NCBI GenBank assembly: GCA_905477545.1
Contig: CAJQGN010000005.1
Location: 1 to 50,958, forward strand
DNA from: an uncultured Acidimicrobiales bacterium
GTDB taxonomy: Bacteria > Actinomycetota > Acidimicrobiia > Acidimicrobiales > Poriferisodalaceae
Direction: 5' to 3'
Length of the DNA: 50,958 nucleotides
The notes below the pieces were generated by a model. That model was not told the DNA's origin. It made no database searches and worked only from the letters and a program-made list of their open reading frames with translations. Position numbers and translations under genes: made by a program. Positions 1 through 7,917 of the stretch are shown piece by piece; the first letter of the stretch is position 1, and each line of letters opens with the position of its first letter.

Positions 1-520
1 GGCCTAAATATTTAGACCCAAGCGTTGAAGATCCATAAGGACTATCCGCTGCACTAGTCATCCTAATAAAACTAATTTGTCCAATTTTCATATTTGGATA
101 AAGCGTCATTGGTAAATTCGCCACATTCGAAAGTTCTAGAGTAAGGTAACCGTCCCACCCAGCATCTACAAACCCCGCTGTCGTATGGATTAGGAGCCCA
201 AGTCTACCCAGAGAAGACTTACCTTCTATACGTCCCACAAGATCGTTTGGGATCGAAACGCGTTCAAGGGTAGAACCTAAAACAAATTCACCAGGGTGAA
301 GAATAAACACACCATCTTTTTCGACAACTACTTCTTCAGTAAGATCCTGTTGGTCCTCTTTAACATCGATTACTTGGCGTGTGTGATTCAAAAAAACTCG
401 AAAAGTGTCATCAAGATGCAAATCAACCGACGAAGGTTGAATATCTCTCTGATCCAATGGTTCTATAACTATACGGCCATTAGCGATTTCTTCACGTATA
501 GTTCGATCTGACAAAATCAT
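1..520 (-). CDS. dcd: dCTP deaminase (partial, C-terminus cut by window edge)
   Basis: This enzyme deaminates dCTP; in actinobacteria the family is often bifunctional and also releases pyrophosphate, giving dUMP directly for thymidylate synthesis. The visible 173 codons begin MILSDRTI and contain the family's HPGEFVLGSTLE segment (about residues 74-85), the SSLGRLGL stretch and the HTTAGFVDAGWDGYLTLEL block (about 110-128), which carries the nucleotide-binding and candidate catalytic residues. The reading frame is still open at base 1 (…SKYLG), and the family normally ends 15-20 residues later, so only the tail is missing. The ATG at 520 is the only sensible start. A tRNA-Gly gene lies divergently 100 bp away. 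Mono- versus bifunctional activity cannot be decided by eye. Confidence 0.95.
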   Translation of the reverse strand, partial: MILSDRTIREEIANGRIVIEPLDQRDIQPSSVDLHLDDTFRVFLNHTRQVIDVKEDQQDLTEEVVVEKDGVFILHPGEFVLGSTLERVSIPNDLVGRIEGKSSLGRLGLLIHTTAGFVDAGWDGYLTLELSNVANLPMTLYPNMKIGQISFIRMTSAADSPYGSSTLGSKYLG

Positions 521-602
521 GTAGTTACCAGCATATCTTTTCCCAGTCGACCTTTTGCTGAGCTAGTGCGTACATTCGCCGTATCGCTAGACTCCCAACT
601 AG

Positions 603-611
603 TGTTTATAA
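603..611 (+). promoter_or_regulatory. candidate extended -10 element for tRNA-Gly
   Basis: TG-T-TTATAA sits 10 bp before the mature 5' end of the tRNA, the right place for an extended -10 element. No convincing -35 box is visible about 17 bp upstream, so this is a weak call from pattern alone. Confidence 0.3.
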
Positions 612-620
612 GCCAGACAT

Positions 621-694
621 GCGGGTGTAGTTCAATGGTAGAATATCAGCTTCCCAAGCTGAGGACGCGGGTTCGATTCCCGTCACCCGCTCCA
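621..694 (+). tRNA. tRNA-Gly (anticodon CCC)
   Basis: A complete cloverleaf can be drawn: acceptor GCGGGTG pairs with CACCCGC, the T arm contains GGTTCGATTCC, and the anticodon stem TCAGC/GCTGA closes the loop TTCCCAA, giving anticodon CCC. The 3' CCA is encoded (692-694). It reads away from the dcd gene and toward the convergent small membrane protein gene. Confidence 0.95.
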
Positions 695-749
695 TACAAA
701 ACTAGACATTAGAATTCGGTTCTGAAGCACATAATGCAAATGGCACGCG

Positions 750-986
750 TCAAGTACTAAGTGTCGCAATTGCCCAGCTAGCACAAGCTAAACCGCCAAG
801 GCTCATAATTATGCTTCGCTTAATCGGTGCCTTTTCCAGTTCACCAGACTTAACCGCTCTTTTACGCGGCTTAAACATTGCTAAAAAGTTACCGACAAAC
901 ATTGCGCTCCCCATAGCTAAAATCAACATTGGTAAAAAATCCGCACCTAAGAACAAAATTTCAACTTCCTCGAGCCATATTGGCAA
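750..986 (-). CDS. small two-helix membrane protein of unknown function
   Basis: The 78-residue product has two hydrophobic segments, at about residues 10-36 and 58-76, separated by a basic cytoplasmic loop (KPRKRAVK), and no recognisable catalytic motif. Its start at 986 lies 26 bp inside the 3' end of dnaB in another frame, so it is probably translated from the dnaB mRNA. An opposite-strand reading frame over the same bases has no membrane or family character. I do not recognise the family; the loop positives and clean hydrophobic pattern make it a credible gene. Confidence 0.6.
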   Translation of the reverse strand: MPIWLEEVEILFLGADFLPMLILAMGSAMFVGNFLAMFKPRKRAVKSGELEKAPIKRSIIMSLGGLACASWAIATLST

Positions 987-2382
987 ATCGCGTATAATTA
1001 CTCAACCAAGCCAGACGAACCGTTCCTGTCGGCCCATTTCGATGTTTAGCAATAATAATTTCAGCTGTGCCGATATCAGGCGACTCAGCATTATAAACCT
1101 CATCACGATAAAGAAAAGCAACGACGTCTGCATCTTGTTCAATAGATCCAGACTCACGCAAATCAGACAACATGGGCCGTTTATCTGTCCGACCTTCTAA
1201 TCCTCGGCTCAGCTGGGATAATGCAATTATTGGAGTCTCAAGTTCACGAGCAAGAATTTTTAGACCTCGAGACATTTCTGAAACTTCAACTTGTCGACTC
1301 TCTGCACTGCCACGCCCACTCATCAACTGCATATAGTCCACAACTATTAGTCCCAAATCTCCTAAGCGACTTTTTAAGCGTCTTGCTTTAGCTCGAATTT
1401 CCATAACAGTTAGATTCGGATTATCATCTATCCATATTGGGGCTTCAGCAAGTCGGCCAACACTGCGAGTAATTTTCGGCCAATCATCTTCCGACAGATT
1501 GCCCGTTCGTAAACGAGTGGAATCAACTTTCGCGTCCGAGCACAACATTCTTTGCGTCAACTCAAGATGCCCCATTTCCAGTGAAAAGAACAGTACTGGA
1601 CGTTGTGACTGTAGCGCTGCATTTGAAGCTATCCCTAGAGCAAATGCTGTTTTACCCATGGCCGGGCGAGCTCCAATAACGTTCAACGTACCTGGTTGCA
1701 AACCCGCTAACAGCTCATCAAAATCCATATAACCGGTCGACAAGCCTGTTATCGCTTCACCTCTTTCATAAAGTTCTTCTAGGCGATCTAAATTAGCGTC
1801 AAGTAACTCGCGTATTGGTTTAGTTGAATCAATAACACGACGTTCAGCTACTTGGAACACCATAGCTTCAGCTTCATCAACAGCCTTTACTACGTCATCC
1901 GGATAGCTATAGCCCAGCTCCACTATCTCGCCAGCTACGCCAATCAGACGTCGCAAAAGCGCGTGCTCTTCAACAATTTTTGCGTATCTAGCCGCATTAG
2001 AAGTTGCAGGCGTGATGGTCTGTAATTCAATTAAGCGTTGGGCACCGCCAACTTGTTCCAGTAAACCAGAACGAGTTAACTCCTCTGCAACGGTAACCGG
2101 ATCAGCAGGTTCTCCTGCCCCATAAAGAGACGCAATAGCATCAAAGATAAAGCCGTGGGACGGGACATAAAAGTGATCACCACTTAATACTTCTACCGCT
2201 GGACCTATCGCATCCCGGGACAAGAGCATTGCCCCGAGCACCGATGCCTCTGCATCTAAATTATGTGGAGGTACTCGGGCCGTTACAGATTGCGAACGAC
2301 TTTTATGCGGCTCTTCATAGCTTGTTGAGTTCATCAGGTACAGTCTCTCAGATAACTCATGTGCAGAACTAGAGGTACACAT
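961..2382 (-). CDS. dnaB: replicative DNA helicase DnaB
   Basis: This is the hexameric replication fork helicase loaded at oriC. The 473-residue frame has the N-terminal DnaB domain (about 35-140, PHNLDAEASVLGAML), a linker helix, and a RecA-type C-terminal domain with Walker A GARPAMGKTAFAL (about 236-248), Walker B LIVVDYMQLM (about 345-354) and the conserved SQLSRGLE and RESGSIEQDADVV stretches. No intein is present, unlike some actinobacterial dnaB genes. Two starts are possible: 2382, or 2334 (MNSTSYEE), which leaves only a short pre-domain tail. Neither has a strong Shine-Dalgarno site. Upstream lies an inverted pair of perfect DnaA boxes (2405-2430). The order rpsF-ssb-rpsR-rplI-dnaB is typical, but here an amidohydrolase gene sits between rplI and dnaB. 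Confidence 0.97.
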   Translation of the reverse strand: MCTSSSAHELSERLYLMNSTSYEEPHKSRSQSVTARVPPHNLDAEASVLGAMLLSRDAIGPAVEVLSGDHFYVPSHGFIFDAIASLYGAGEPADPVTVAEELTRSGLLEQVGGAQRLIELQTITPATSNAARYAKIVEEHALLRRLIGVAGEIVELGYSYPDDVVKAVDEAEAMVFQVAERRVIDSTKPIRELLDANLDRLEELYERGEAITGLSTGYMDFDELLAGLQPGTLNVIGARPAMGKTAFALGIASNAALQSQRPVLFFSLEMGHLELTQRMLCSDAKVDSTRLRTGNLSEDDWPKITRSVGRLAEAPIWIDDNPNLTVMEIRAKARRLKSRLGDLGLIVVDYMQLMSGRGSAESRQVEVSEMSRGLKILARELETPIIALSQLSRGLEGRTDKRPMLSDLRESGSIEQDADVVAFLYRDEVYNAESPDIGTAEIIIAKHRNGPTGTVRLAWLSNYTRFANMARGS

Positions 2383-2404
2383 TGGGGATTTCTTTTAGTT
2401 TTTT

Positions 2405-2430
2405 TGTGGATAAACTAATATTTATCCACA
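2405..2430. promoter_or_regulatory. inverted pair of perfect DnaA boxes upstream of dnaB
   Basis: TGTGGATAAA (2405-2414) and TTTATCCACA (2421-2430) form perfect 10-bp arms around a 6-bp spacer; each arm contains a consensus DnaA box (TTATCCACA). The pair lies 23-48 bp before the longest dnaB frame. The T-run adjoins the wrong side for a minus-strand terminator, so DnaA binding is the better reading. Regulation of dnaB by DnaA is inferred. Confidence 0.65.
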
Positions 2431-2493
2431 GAAGATGACATTTAGGTTACAAATTGAGCATGAAACTGCTTATAAGCCCATCTCTGGTTGAAA

Positions 2494-3732
2494 TTATCTG
2501 GATCCTACTACTGCCACATCAGGTTGATCCATGAACTGCTCCGGAATAGAAATTCGAAAAACTTCTGCAGCATTTAATCCTAGAATTTTTGCCCTATTTG
2601 TATCAGTTAAATTCCCCATAGATCGTTCTATCGCTTCAGCCGAATGCGGCCACGAACCCTCATGATGTGGATAGTCATTAGCCCACATAAAATTATTTAT
2701 GAGCCCATGTTCAGTTGCAAGATCGAGACCAGCCGCGTCTTCCTGAAAAGTCGCAAATCCTTGCCGTTTAAAATATTCGCTCGGTAGCAACTCTAATTTT
2801 GGACGAACAAACATATGGTGTTTTAAATAGGCCTCATCCATTGCTTGAATCGCCCATGGCACCCAACCTATTCCGGCCTCTACGCTGCCAAAACGCAGCG
2901 TTGGGAACTGTTCAGCTACCCCTGAAGCACAAATATTAGCTATCGGTTCCATGTTCTGAGCTAACGAATGAACCGCGTAGTTAATGATTGCTCCGCCGCG
3001 ACTACGAGACGTGCGAGGATCTCGACCAGTCGAAATATGAAAAGTTACCGGCAGGTCAACCTCAGTTATACATTTCCAAAGTGGATCAAACTCACGTAAA
3101 TTGTAGTTAAGTGCTTCGTGATCCGGAGCTCCCCAAATTGGCTTACTTGGTAATTGAAGACCTTTAAAGCCCAAACTTGCGCAACGCTCAATTTCTGCGA
3201 TTGCGTCAACAAGTGTTGCAGGAGCGATACAAGCCATCGGCATTAACCGATCGTTATATTCACCAAACGTTTCCCAAGCCCAATTATTGTATGCGACACA
3301 CATAGCATGCGAAAATTCCGCATCTTGTGTAGCCCACATCGTCAAACCTTTGTTTGGGAATATAATTTCTGCGTCAACACCATCTGCCGTTAAATCGTCG
3401 AGCCTTTCTTGAGGGGTATACCCAGCTTTGTTCCTTAACTTATCTTGACCACCAAATTGAATATCATTCAACTTCAAAGGTGTTCTAAAGCCTTCGGTCT
3501 TTTGAAATTTTTGCCCACCTGACCCAATGATTACGCCTGGTAAACGATCACGATACTTTAGATCCACTCTAGTAGACCACAAATCCTTAGGCTCTTGAGC
3601 ATGCCCATCTGTCGAAACCATAAAGTACTTATTTTCCGCCGACGGGCGTGGCGATCTGTCCCACCCATTTGATCCTGGGCTATCGAGCCGCCATTCATTA
3701 TTCGAATCTGGGATGGGGATGACAACAGACAT
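2494..3732 (-). CDS. amidohydrolase-2 family metal-dependent hydrolase
   Basis: The 412-residue protein belongs to the TIM-barrel amidohydrolase family that includes ACMSD-type decarboxylases and related hydrolases. The metal-binding pattern is visible: TDGHAQEP near residue 41 (D-x-H), a mid-barrel FHIST (about 232-236), and ANDYPHHEGSWPHS near 350, whose Asp is the usual catalytic acid. There is no signal peptide, so it should be cytosolic. It is co-oriented with the ribosomal operon upstream and dnaB downstream but separated from rplI by 253 bp, so it probably has its own promoter. Such proteins usually act on small aromatic or carboxylated compounds; the substrate is unknown. It is not part of the equivalent mycobacterial cluster and looks like a lineage-specific insertion. 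Confidence 0.85.
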   Translation of the reverse strand: MSVVIPIPDSNNEWRLDSPGSNGWDRSPRPSAENKYFMVSTDGHAQEPKDLWSTRVDLKYRDRLPGVIIGSGGQKFQKTEGFRTPLKLNDIQFGGQDKLRNKAGYTPQERLDDLTADGVDAEIIFPNKGLTMWATQDAEFSHAMCVAYNNWAWETFGEYNDRLMPMACIAPATLVDAIAEIERCASLGFKGLQLPSKPIWGAPDHEALNYNLREFDPLWKCITEVDLPVTFHISTGRDPRTSRSRGGAIINYAVHSLAQNMEPIANICASGVAEQFPTLRFGSVEAGIGWVPWAIQAMDEAYLKHHMFVRPKLELLPSEYFKRQGFATFQEDAAGLDLATEHGLINNFMWANDYPHHEGSWPHSAEAIERSMGNLTDTNRAKILGLNAAEVFRISIPEQFMDQPDVAVVGSR

Positions 3733-3985
3733 AATTATTCCTCAGCATCTGATTTAAACAACACAGCTACAGTCAAACAGTCTATTCGAAAAACATTTCT
3801 GACGTTCAAATTGCTGCACGCGCCGAGTCAAAAGACAGCACTACCAAAACAAGATAAAATCGTCTTCGAAGAACTAAATTAACCAAACTAATTTATCAGA
3901 ACTCAGAAAACCAGATGATTTCCAAACAGACTATTCATGGAAACCGTACCTAATAAAAAATTTTCACAAACCATTAGTAGCGAGA

Positions 3986-4435
3986 CTAACTTTGAGCAGC
4001 TACTTCAACCAATAAAGAAAATTGAACTTCTCTGTGAAGCCGAACCTCAACCGAATGACTACCAGTAGTTTTGATAGCCGATGCTAGATTCATGCGACGG
4101 CGATCAAGCTCAACACCTGTTTGAGTTTTCACAGCCTCAGCAATTTCCATCGTAGTAACTGAGCCATACAACTGTTCACCAGAACCTACACGCGCTTCGA
4201 TCTTAATTACGGCTGACACGAGCCTGCGGGCTACTTCTTCTGCCCCTTCACGATCGCGCCCATCACGTACATCACGAGACCGCTTCATCGCCGCAGCCTG
4301 AGCTAACGCTCCATTAGTTGCGCGAAGAGCAAGGCCTTTTGGAACGAGATAATTCTGTGCATAACCATTTTGAACTTCAATAACGTCGCCAGCATTACCT
4401 AAACCAGAAACATCACTACGAAGAATTACTTTCAT
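3986..4435 (-). CDS. rplI: 50S ribosomal protein L9
   Basis: This large-subunit protein binds 23S rRNA and helps maintain the reading frame. At 149 residues it has the family's normal length. The N-terminal rRNA-binding domain is clear ([19 protein letters not shown] and [14 protein letters not shown]), followed by the long connecting helix and the C-terminal domain ([14 protein letters not shown]). Its ATG overlaps the rpsR stop in an ATGA, so it is translationally coupled to rpsR and is the last gene of rpsF-ssb-rpsR-rplI. Confidence 0.97.
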   Translation of the reverse strand: MKVILRSDVSGLGNAGDVIEVQNGYAQNYLVPKGLALRATNGALAQAAAMKRSRDVRDGRDREGAEEVARRLVSAVIKIEARVGSGEQLYGSVTTMEIAEAVKTQTGVELDRRRMNLASAIKTTGSHSVEVRLHREVQFSLLVEVAAQS

Positions 4436-4887
4436 TCTGTCGTTTCCTCCTGAGGCGTTTCCTCGGTCCCAACTTCAACAGCATCAGAAACCACATCGTC
4501 AGTACTATGCGCATTTTTATCATCATCGAAGACACTGTCATTAGCTTCTGGCTCAAACCCTCGATCTCGATCTTCTCGATCTCGACCTCGTCCGCCGCCT
4601 CGCTTATCGCCTTTTCGCTGGGTAACGACCCTCATGTGATACGGCAACAAAGCCATCTCACGAGCAATTTTTATTGCTCCTGCAGCTTGGCGTTGTTGTT
4701 GTCGGTTATTACCAGAAACCCTTGAGCCGCGTATCTTTGCGCGATCTGAAAGAAAGGCCTTAAGCAAATTAACGTCTTTATAATCTACGTATTCAATGCT
4801 GTCTTTAACAATAGGGCTTATCTTTTTCTTACGAGGCTTACGCGTATCTTTAGCCTTCGCTCGCGGTTGTTGCTTCTTACCTGCCAC
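4432..4887 (-). CDS. rpsR: 30S ribosomal protein S18 with long acidic C-terminal tail
   Basis: S18 binds S6 and the 16S rRNA platform. The conserved S18 core occupies about residues 24-90 ([19 protein letters not shown], then RAKIRGSR and ALLPYH). The protein is 151 residues, about twice the usual length. Beyond the core it has an Arg/Asp-rich linker ([14 protein letters not shown]) and about 45 acidic residues ending QEETTE. The start is GTG at 4887, overlapping the ssb stop by one base (TAGTG), and the stop overlaps rplI (ATGA), so the three genes are translationally coupled. The extension lies inside the correct frame up to the coupled stop, so it is not a frameshift artefact. Confidence 0.95.
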   Translation of the reverse strand: MAGKKQQPRAKAKDTRKPRKKKISPIVKDSIEYVDYKDVNLLKAFLSDRAKIRGSRVSGNNRQQQRQAAGAIKIAREMALLPYHMRVVTQRKGDKRGGGRGRDREDRDRGFEPEANDSVFDDDKNAHSTDDVVSDAVEVGTEETPQEETTE

Positions 4888-5354
4888 TAGAAGGGCTCCT
4901 CATCGGGGATGTCGTATCCGGCTCCAAAATCAGATCCGGTATTGGGTGCATTATTAGGTCGTCCACCTGCAGATGGTCCGTTACCTTGATTTCCACCGCC
5001 ATCACGACGGTCAATTCTATTTACTTGTGCTGTAGCAAATTTTAAACTTGGTGCTACATCTTCAGCTAAAACTTGGATCTTACTGCGCCGTTCCCCATTT
5101 TGACCTTCCCAGGTCTGGTAATCAAGCCGTCCTTGCACAAGCACACGGCTCCCCTTACCCAGGGTCTCAGCTACATTTTCCGCTAATTCACGCCAACATG
5201 TGACATCAAAGAAATGAGCTTTATCTTCACCATTTTGTGATCGTTGGTTCCAGGCAACGCCAAAGTCACAAACTGCTAAACCAGTTTGAGTAAAACGGAG
5301 CTCAGGATCACGAGTCATATTTCCAACAATTGAAACTGTGTTATCAAATGCCAT
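4887..5354 (-). CDS. ssb: single-stranded DNA-binding protein
   Basis: SSB coats single-stranded DNA during replication and repair and recruits partners through its acidic tip. The 155-residue protein has an N-terminal OB fold (about 1-108: [18 protein letters not shown], then [11 protein letters not shown] and [11 protein letters not shown]), a Gly/Asn-rich disordered linker and a classical C-terminal tip DIPDEEPF. It lies between rpsF and rpsR, the standard bacterial arrangement, 14 bp after rpsF. The ATG at 5354 is preceded by a GAGGGG Shine-Dalgarno site. Confidence 0.97.
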   Translation of the reverse strand: MAFDNTVSIVGNMTRDPELRFTQTGLAVCDFGVAWNQRSQNGEDKAHFFDVTCWRELAENVAETLGKGSRVLVQGRLDYQTWEGQNGERRSKIQVLAEDVAPSLKFATAQVNRIDRRDGGGNQGNGPSAGGRPNNAPNTGSDFGAGYDIPDEEPF

Positions 5355-5368
5355 AAAAACCCCTCAGA

Positions 5369-5710
5369 TCAGTCAGCGGCAACAGTTGTGTCAACGTCAC
5401 CGATTAGGCCGCGACGCTCTGCTTCATGATCAGGAAGACGAATGAGCTTATGACGGACAACATTATCAGATATCTGCAAGGCCTTTTCTACTGGATCCAT
5501 GGCCCCACCTTCAGCTAATAACTCCACTACAGAGTAATAACCTTCGGTCTTGTGGTTGATCTCATAAGCGAAACGACGTCGGCCCCAGAAATTCACGCTC
5601 GCAATAGTTGCTACTTCTTCGATACGGGTTCGAACTTCTTTGAGCTCTTCTTGAACCGCTACATCATCGAGGCCACCATCATGAATGACCATTAATTCGT
5701 ATACACGCAT
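5369..5710 (-). CDS. rpsF: 30S ribosomal protein S6
   Basis: S6 forms a dimer with S18 on the platform of the small subunit. The 113-residue protein shows the ferredoxin-like S6 pattern: MRVYELMVI, then WGRRRFAYEINHKTEGYYSV and DNVVRHKLIR. It heads the operon rpsF-ssb-rpsR-rplI. A strong AAGGAGGAAG Shine-Dalgarno sequence lies 7-8 bp before the ATG, inside a GC-rich structured leader that may bind S6:S18. Confidence 0.97.
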   Translation of the reverse strand: MRVYELMVIHDGGLDDVAVQEELKEVRTRIEEVATIASVNFWGRRRFAYEINHKTEGYYSVVELLAEGGAMDPVEKALQISDNVVRHKLIRLPDHEAERRGLIGDVDTTVAAD

Positions 5711-5718
5711 ACGGTGCT

Positions 5719-5769
5719 TCCTCCTTCGGACCCGCTATTCACGGGGCCCCTTATGGGGCAGGGGTAGAG
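5719..5769 (-). promoter_or_regulatory. structured rpsF leader, candidate S6:S18 autoregulatory RNA
   Basis: The mRNA leader just before rpsF can fold into two stacked hairpins, GCCCC-ATAA-GGGGC and CCCG-TGAATAG-CGGG, followed at once by GTCCGAAGGAGG, where the CCG lies next to the Shine-Dalgarno sequence. Leaders in which S6:S18 recognises a CCG near hairpins and represses rpsF are known in many bacteria. Assignment here is by resemblance only. Confidence 0.4.
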
Positions 5770-5779
5770 ATTGAATTGT

Positions 5780-5805
5780 AATAAGAGTTCCTAAAAACTC
5801 TTATT
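5780..5805 (-). terminator. hairpin between the PBP-like gene and rpsF
   Basis: AATAAGAGTT (5780-5789) and AACTCTTATT (5796-5805) are perfect 10-bp arms with a 6-nt loop. The hairpin lies between the end of the PBP-like gene and the rpsF leader, where a transcript end is expected. The stem is AT-rich and lacks a clean U-run, so termination strength is uncertain. Confidence 0.4.
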
Positions 5806-5887
5806 TAAGTGCCCTAACGGTAGAGGCAGAAAAGGTAAAACACACTGTCATTTTCCTTCAGACCCTAAAAAATTAATAAAGAACTAA

Positions 5888-7450
5888 TTAGTCTCTGTTA
5901 AGTTCAGCAAAAATCTGGTTGAAAACTGCAGCTGCGCAGCAGCTTTCCAGATCTTTTTCTTCTCCAGAACTACGTAAAACTGTTATCACCCCTATTGAAT
6001 ATCTTTGATTGAAGCCAATCGCCCACTCTTTTGTTCCATTTGAATCGCTACTCAATACCCCAGATATTTGAGGCAGTTGTGAATCAAAACTAGGCCGCAT
6101 CAGCATTGAAGAACTAAGTTCAAAAAGTTTTTGGTGGTCTCTCACTAAAACCGGACTTGAAGAGTTCAACCAACCACTTCTGGGTGCAAAAGTTACTTTT
6201 TCCCCATCATCCCATTTCATGAGTATTTCTATACGTCTAAGTTGCCCGTCATTGGCAAAAATAGAAACCGCCTCAGTTCCCTGAACTAGCGATAAATAAT
6301 CGTCATACAAATAAAATTCCTCAGGCATCCCTGTAACGAATTCATCTAAAGCTCCTAAAATCTCAACACGAGGTAGTTCTTTCTCGAAAAGCCCCAAATG
6401 AATATCAGAAGTCGTAAACATAGATCTGACCTGACCCTGATCATCTAATACAACTAAACCAATATCAAGGTCTCCAGTTTGTTCTTCTCTCAACTTTTCT
6501 ACAGTGGATGTAACAATTTTTTGTATCTCAAGATCAATAGTCGTTTTTATTAATAGATTTGAAGTCAAACTTTTTCGTTCACCTAGCTCCTCCATAATCG
6601 AAGATTTGGCAAAATTAACTGCATGAGCTAGAGCAAAAGACGGCTCACTGAGAAGCAATGGATTAACAACTGCCTCAGTGATTGTTAGCTCTAACAAAGA
6701 CGAAGTTTGAGCCTGGAAAAATTCAGCTTCAGTAATGTGCTCTTTCGCCAGCATGTCAAAAAGTATCTTGTCAGCATAAATTTCAGCTAAACCCACATTT
6801 TTTCGATCACGTGCGACAAGAAACAGCGATGCTAAATACACTGCCTGATCAACATCTAAGTTTGAGGCACTAACTCCAAACCATGCCTGCGCTCCTGCCT
6901 CAATCCCAAATGACTCCCTGCCGAATGGAATCACATTTATATAACGCTCTAAAATTTCCTCCTTAGAGAGAGTTCGTTGGATCCGCAAGATAGACGCCGC
7001 CTCGCGTAATTTTGTCCAACCTGATAGATCATTATTTCCACTTACTAAACGAAGATACTGTTGCGATAACGTCAAATGATTAAGTTCATTAGAACCTCGT
7101 AAATCTCTCCAAAATGCTCTAACTAATTCACTAAACTCATAATTACTAGCCAAAAAATTAGGATCGGCGGCGATTACAAGCGCGTCCACAGCAACGGGAG
7201 AAATTTGTTCAAGAGTGATAGGAATATAGTTTTTTTCCGGAGTCAGTTCAGCAATTGGTATCTCGCGTCGATCCAGTATCAGACCTTGGCCATCAACGTT
7301 CATCGGTTGCGGAATTGGCAACGACCCAATAACCCGAATGGCTACGCCAGCTCCAAAAATGACTACAATTACACCTAAACAGAGAGAAATTCGCCATTTT
7401 TTTAGCGGTAACTTTTCACCTGTTGGGTTAGCTAAAGAATTTTCAGTCAT
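5888..7450 (-). CDS. degenerate class A penicillin-binding protein (predicted inactive)
   Basis: Class A PBPs polymerise and cross-link peptidoglycan. This 520-residue protein keeps that layout: a short cytoplasmic tail, one signal-anchor helix (about 20-42), a GT51-like region (about 75-240) and a transpeptidase-like C-terminus. The fold is recognisable from RAFWRDLRG, LTLSQQYLRLV and ILERYINVIPFGRESFGIE. However, the first GT51 catalytic motif (E-D-x-x-F) reads AADPNF, with the Glu replaced by Ala, and G-x-S-T-I-T-Q-Q has become NHLTLSQQ. In the C-terminal part I find no SxxK or KTG motif; the KTG position reads SGVLSS before EWAIGF. It sits where Mycobacterium has ponA1, next to DUF5318 and rpsF. 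It is probably a scaffold or regulator; a rapidly evolving active variant is less likely. Confidence 0.75.
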   Translation of the reverse strand: MTENSLANPTGEKLPLKKWRISLCLGVIVVIFGAGVAIRVIGSLPIPQPMNVDGQGLILDRREIPIAELTPEKNYIPITLEQISPVAVDALVIAADPNFLASNYEFSELVRAFWRDLRGSNELNHLTLSQQYLRLVSGNNDLSGWTKLREAASILRIQRTLSKEEILERYINVIPFGRESFGIEAGAQAWFGVSASNLDVDQAVYLASLFLVARDRKNVGLAEIYADKILFDMLAKEHITEAEFFQAQTSSLLELTITEAVVNPLLLSEPSFALAHAVNFAKSSIMEELGERKSLTSNLLIKTTIDLEIQKIVTSTVEKLREEQTGDLDIGLVVLDDQGQVRSMFTTSDIHLGLFEKELPRVEILGALDEFVTGMPEEFYLYDDYLSLVQGTEAVSIFANDGQLRRIEILMKWDDGEKVTFAPRSGWLNSSSPVLVRDHQKLFELSSSMLMRPSFDSQLPQISGVLSSDSNGTKEWAIGFNQRYSIGVITVLRSSGEEKDLESCCAAAVFNQIFAELNRD

Positions 7451-7505
7451 AGCTATTGTGCCCAGCAGATTACCTCTCCACTCAACATATTGGACTATTT
7501 ATAAT

Positions 7506-7895
7506 TCAATCCAGTGGATAGCGCCTTATTAAATGATTCCAGCAACAGGTGGGGCACACCTCTACTTCATAGGAAACAAAATCTCCGCTTCTTTTAGCTA
7601 ATCTTTGCAGTTCTTCATCAGAAACAACACACTTACCGCCGCCGCCGAGACGTGGGCCAAAAACATAAGCAACTATACGGAGCTTCCCATCAGCACATAA
7701 TGGACAAGTACGGCCTGAAGGCGGTGCCACACTTCGCGCTACTCGCAAAAGCTCTGGGTGAATTTCACAGGCTTCAGAACGATCAATTTCACCAGATTCT
7801 ATAGATTTTAAAAAGTGAAGTCGTTGCAATTTGTAATCAACCACACCAGAACCGGGCAGTATATTTTTATCTACTATTCCAGGATCAAATGGCAC
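7506..7895 (-). CDS. DUF5318 family zinc-ribbon-like protein
   Basis: The 129-residue protein matches the actinobacterial DUF5318 family, which is encoded beside the class A PBP gene in mycobacteria (Rv0049 next to ponA1). Two cysteine pairs, CPLC (about residues 64-67) and CPTC (about 114-117), suggest a structural zinc site. The N-terminal half carries DYKLQRLHFLKSIESGEI, a helical segment. No catalytic motif or signal peptide is seen. It precedes the PBP-like gene by 55 bp in the same orientation, so the two are probably co-transcribed. Its function is unknown. Confidence 0.75.
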   Translation of the reverse strand: MPFDPGIVDKNILPGSGVVDYKLQRLHFLKSIESGEIDRSEACEIHPELLRVARSVAPPSGRTCPLCADGKLRIVAYVFGPRLGGGGKCVVSDEELQRLAKRSGDFVSYEVEVCPTCCWNHLIRRYPLD

Positions 7896-7917
7896 ACGAA
7901 CAGATTAGTCAATTCTT

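Noticed and set aside
2405-2430. Hairpin as a terminator of the amidohydrolase gene
   Set aside because: The T-run lies on the wrong side for minus-strand transcription; perfect DnaA boxes explain the arms better.
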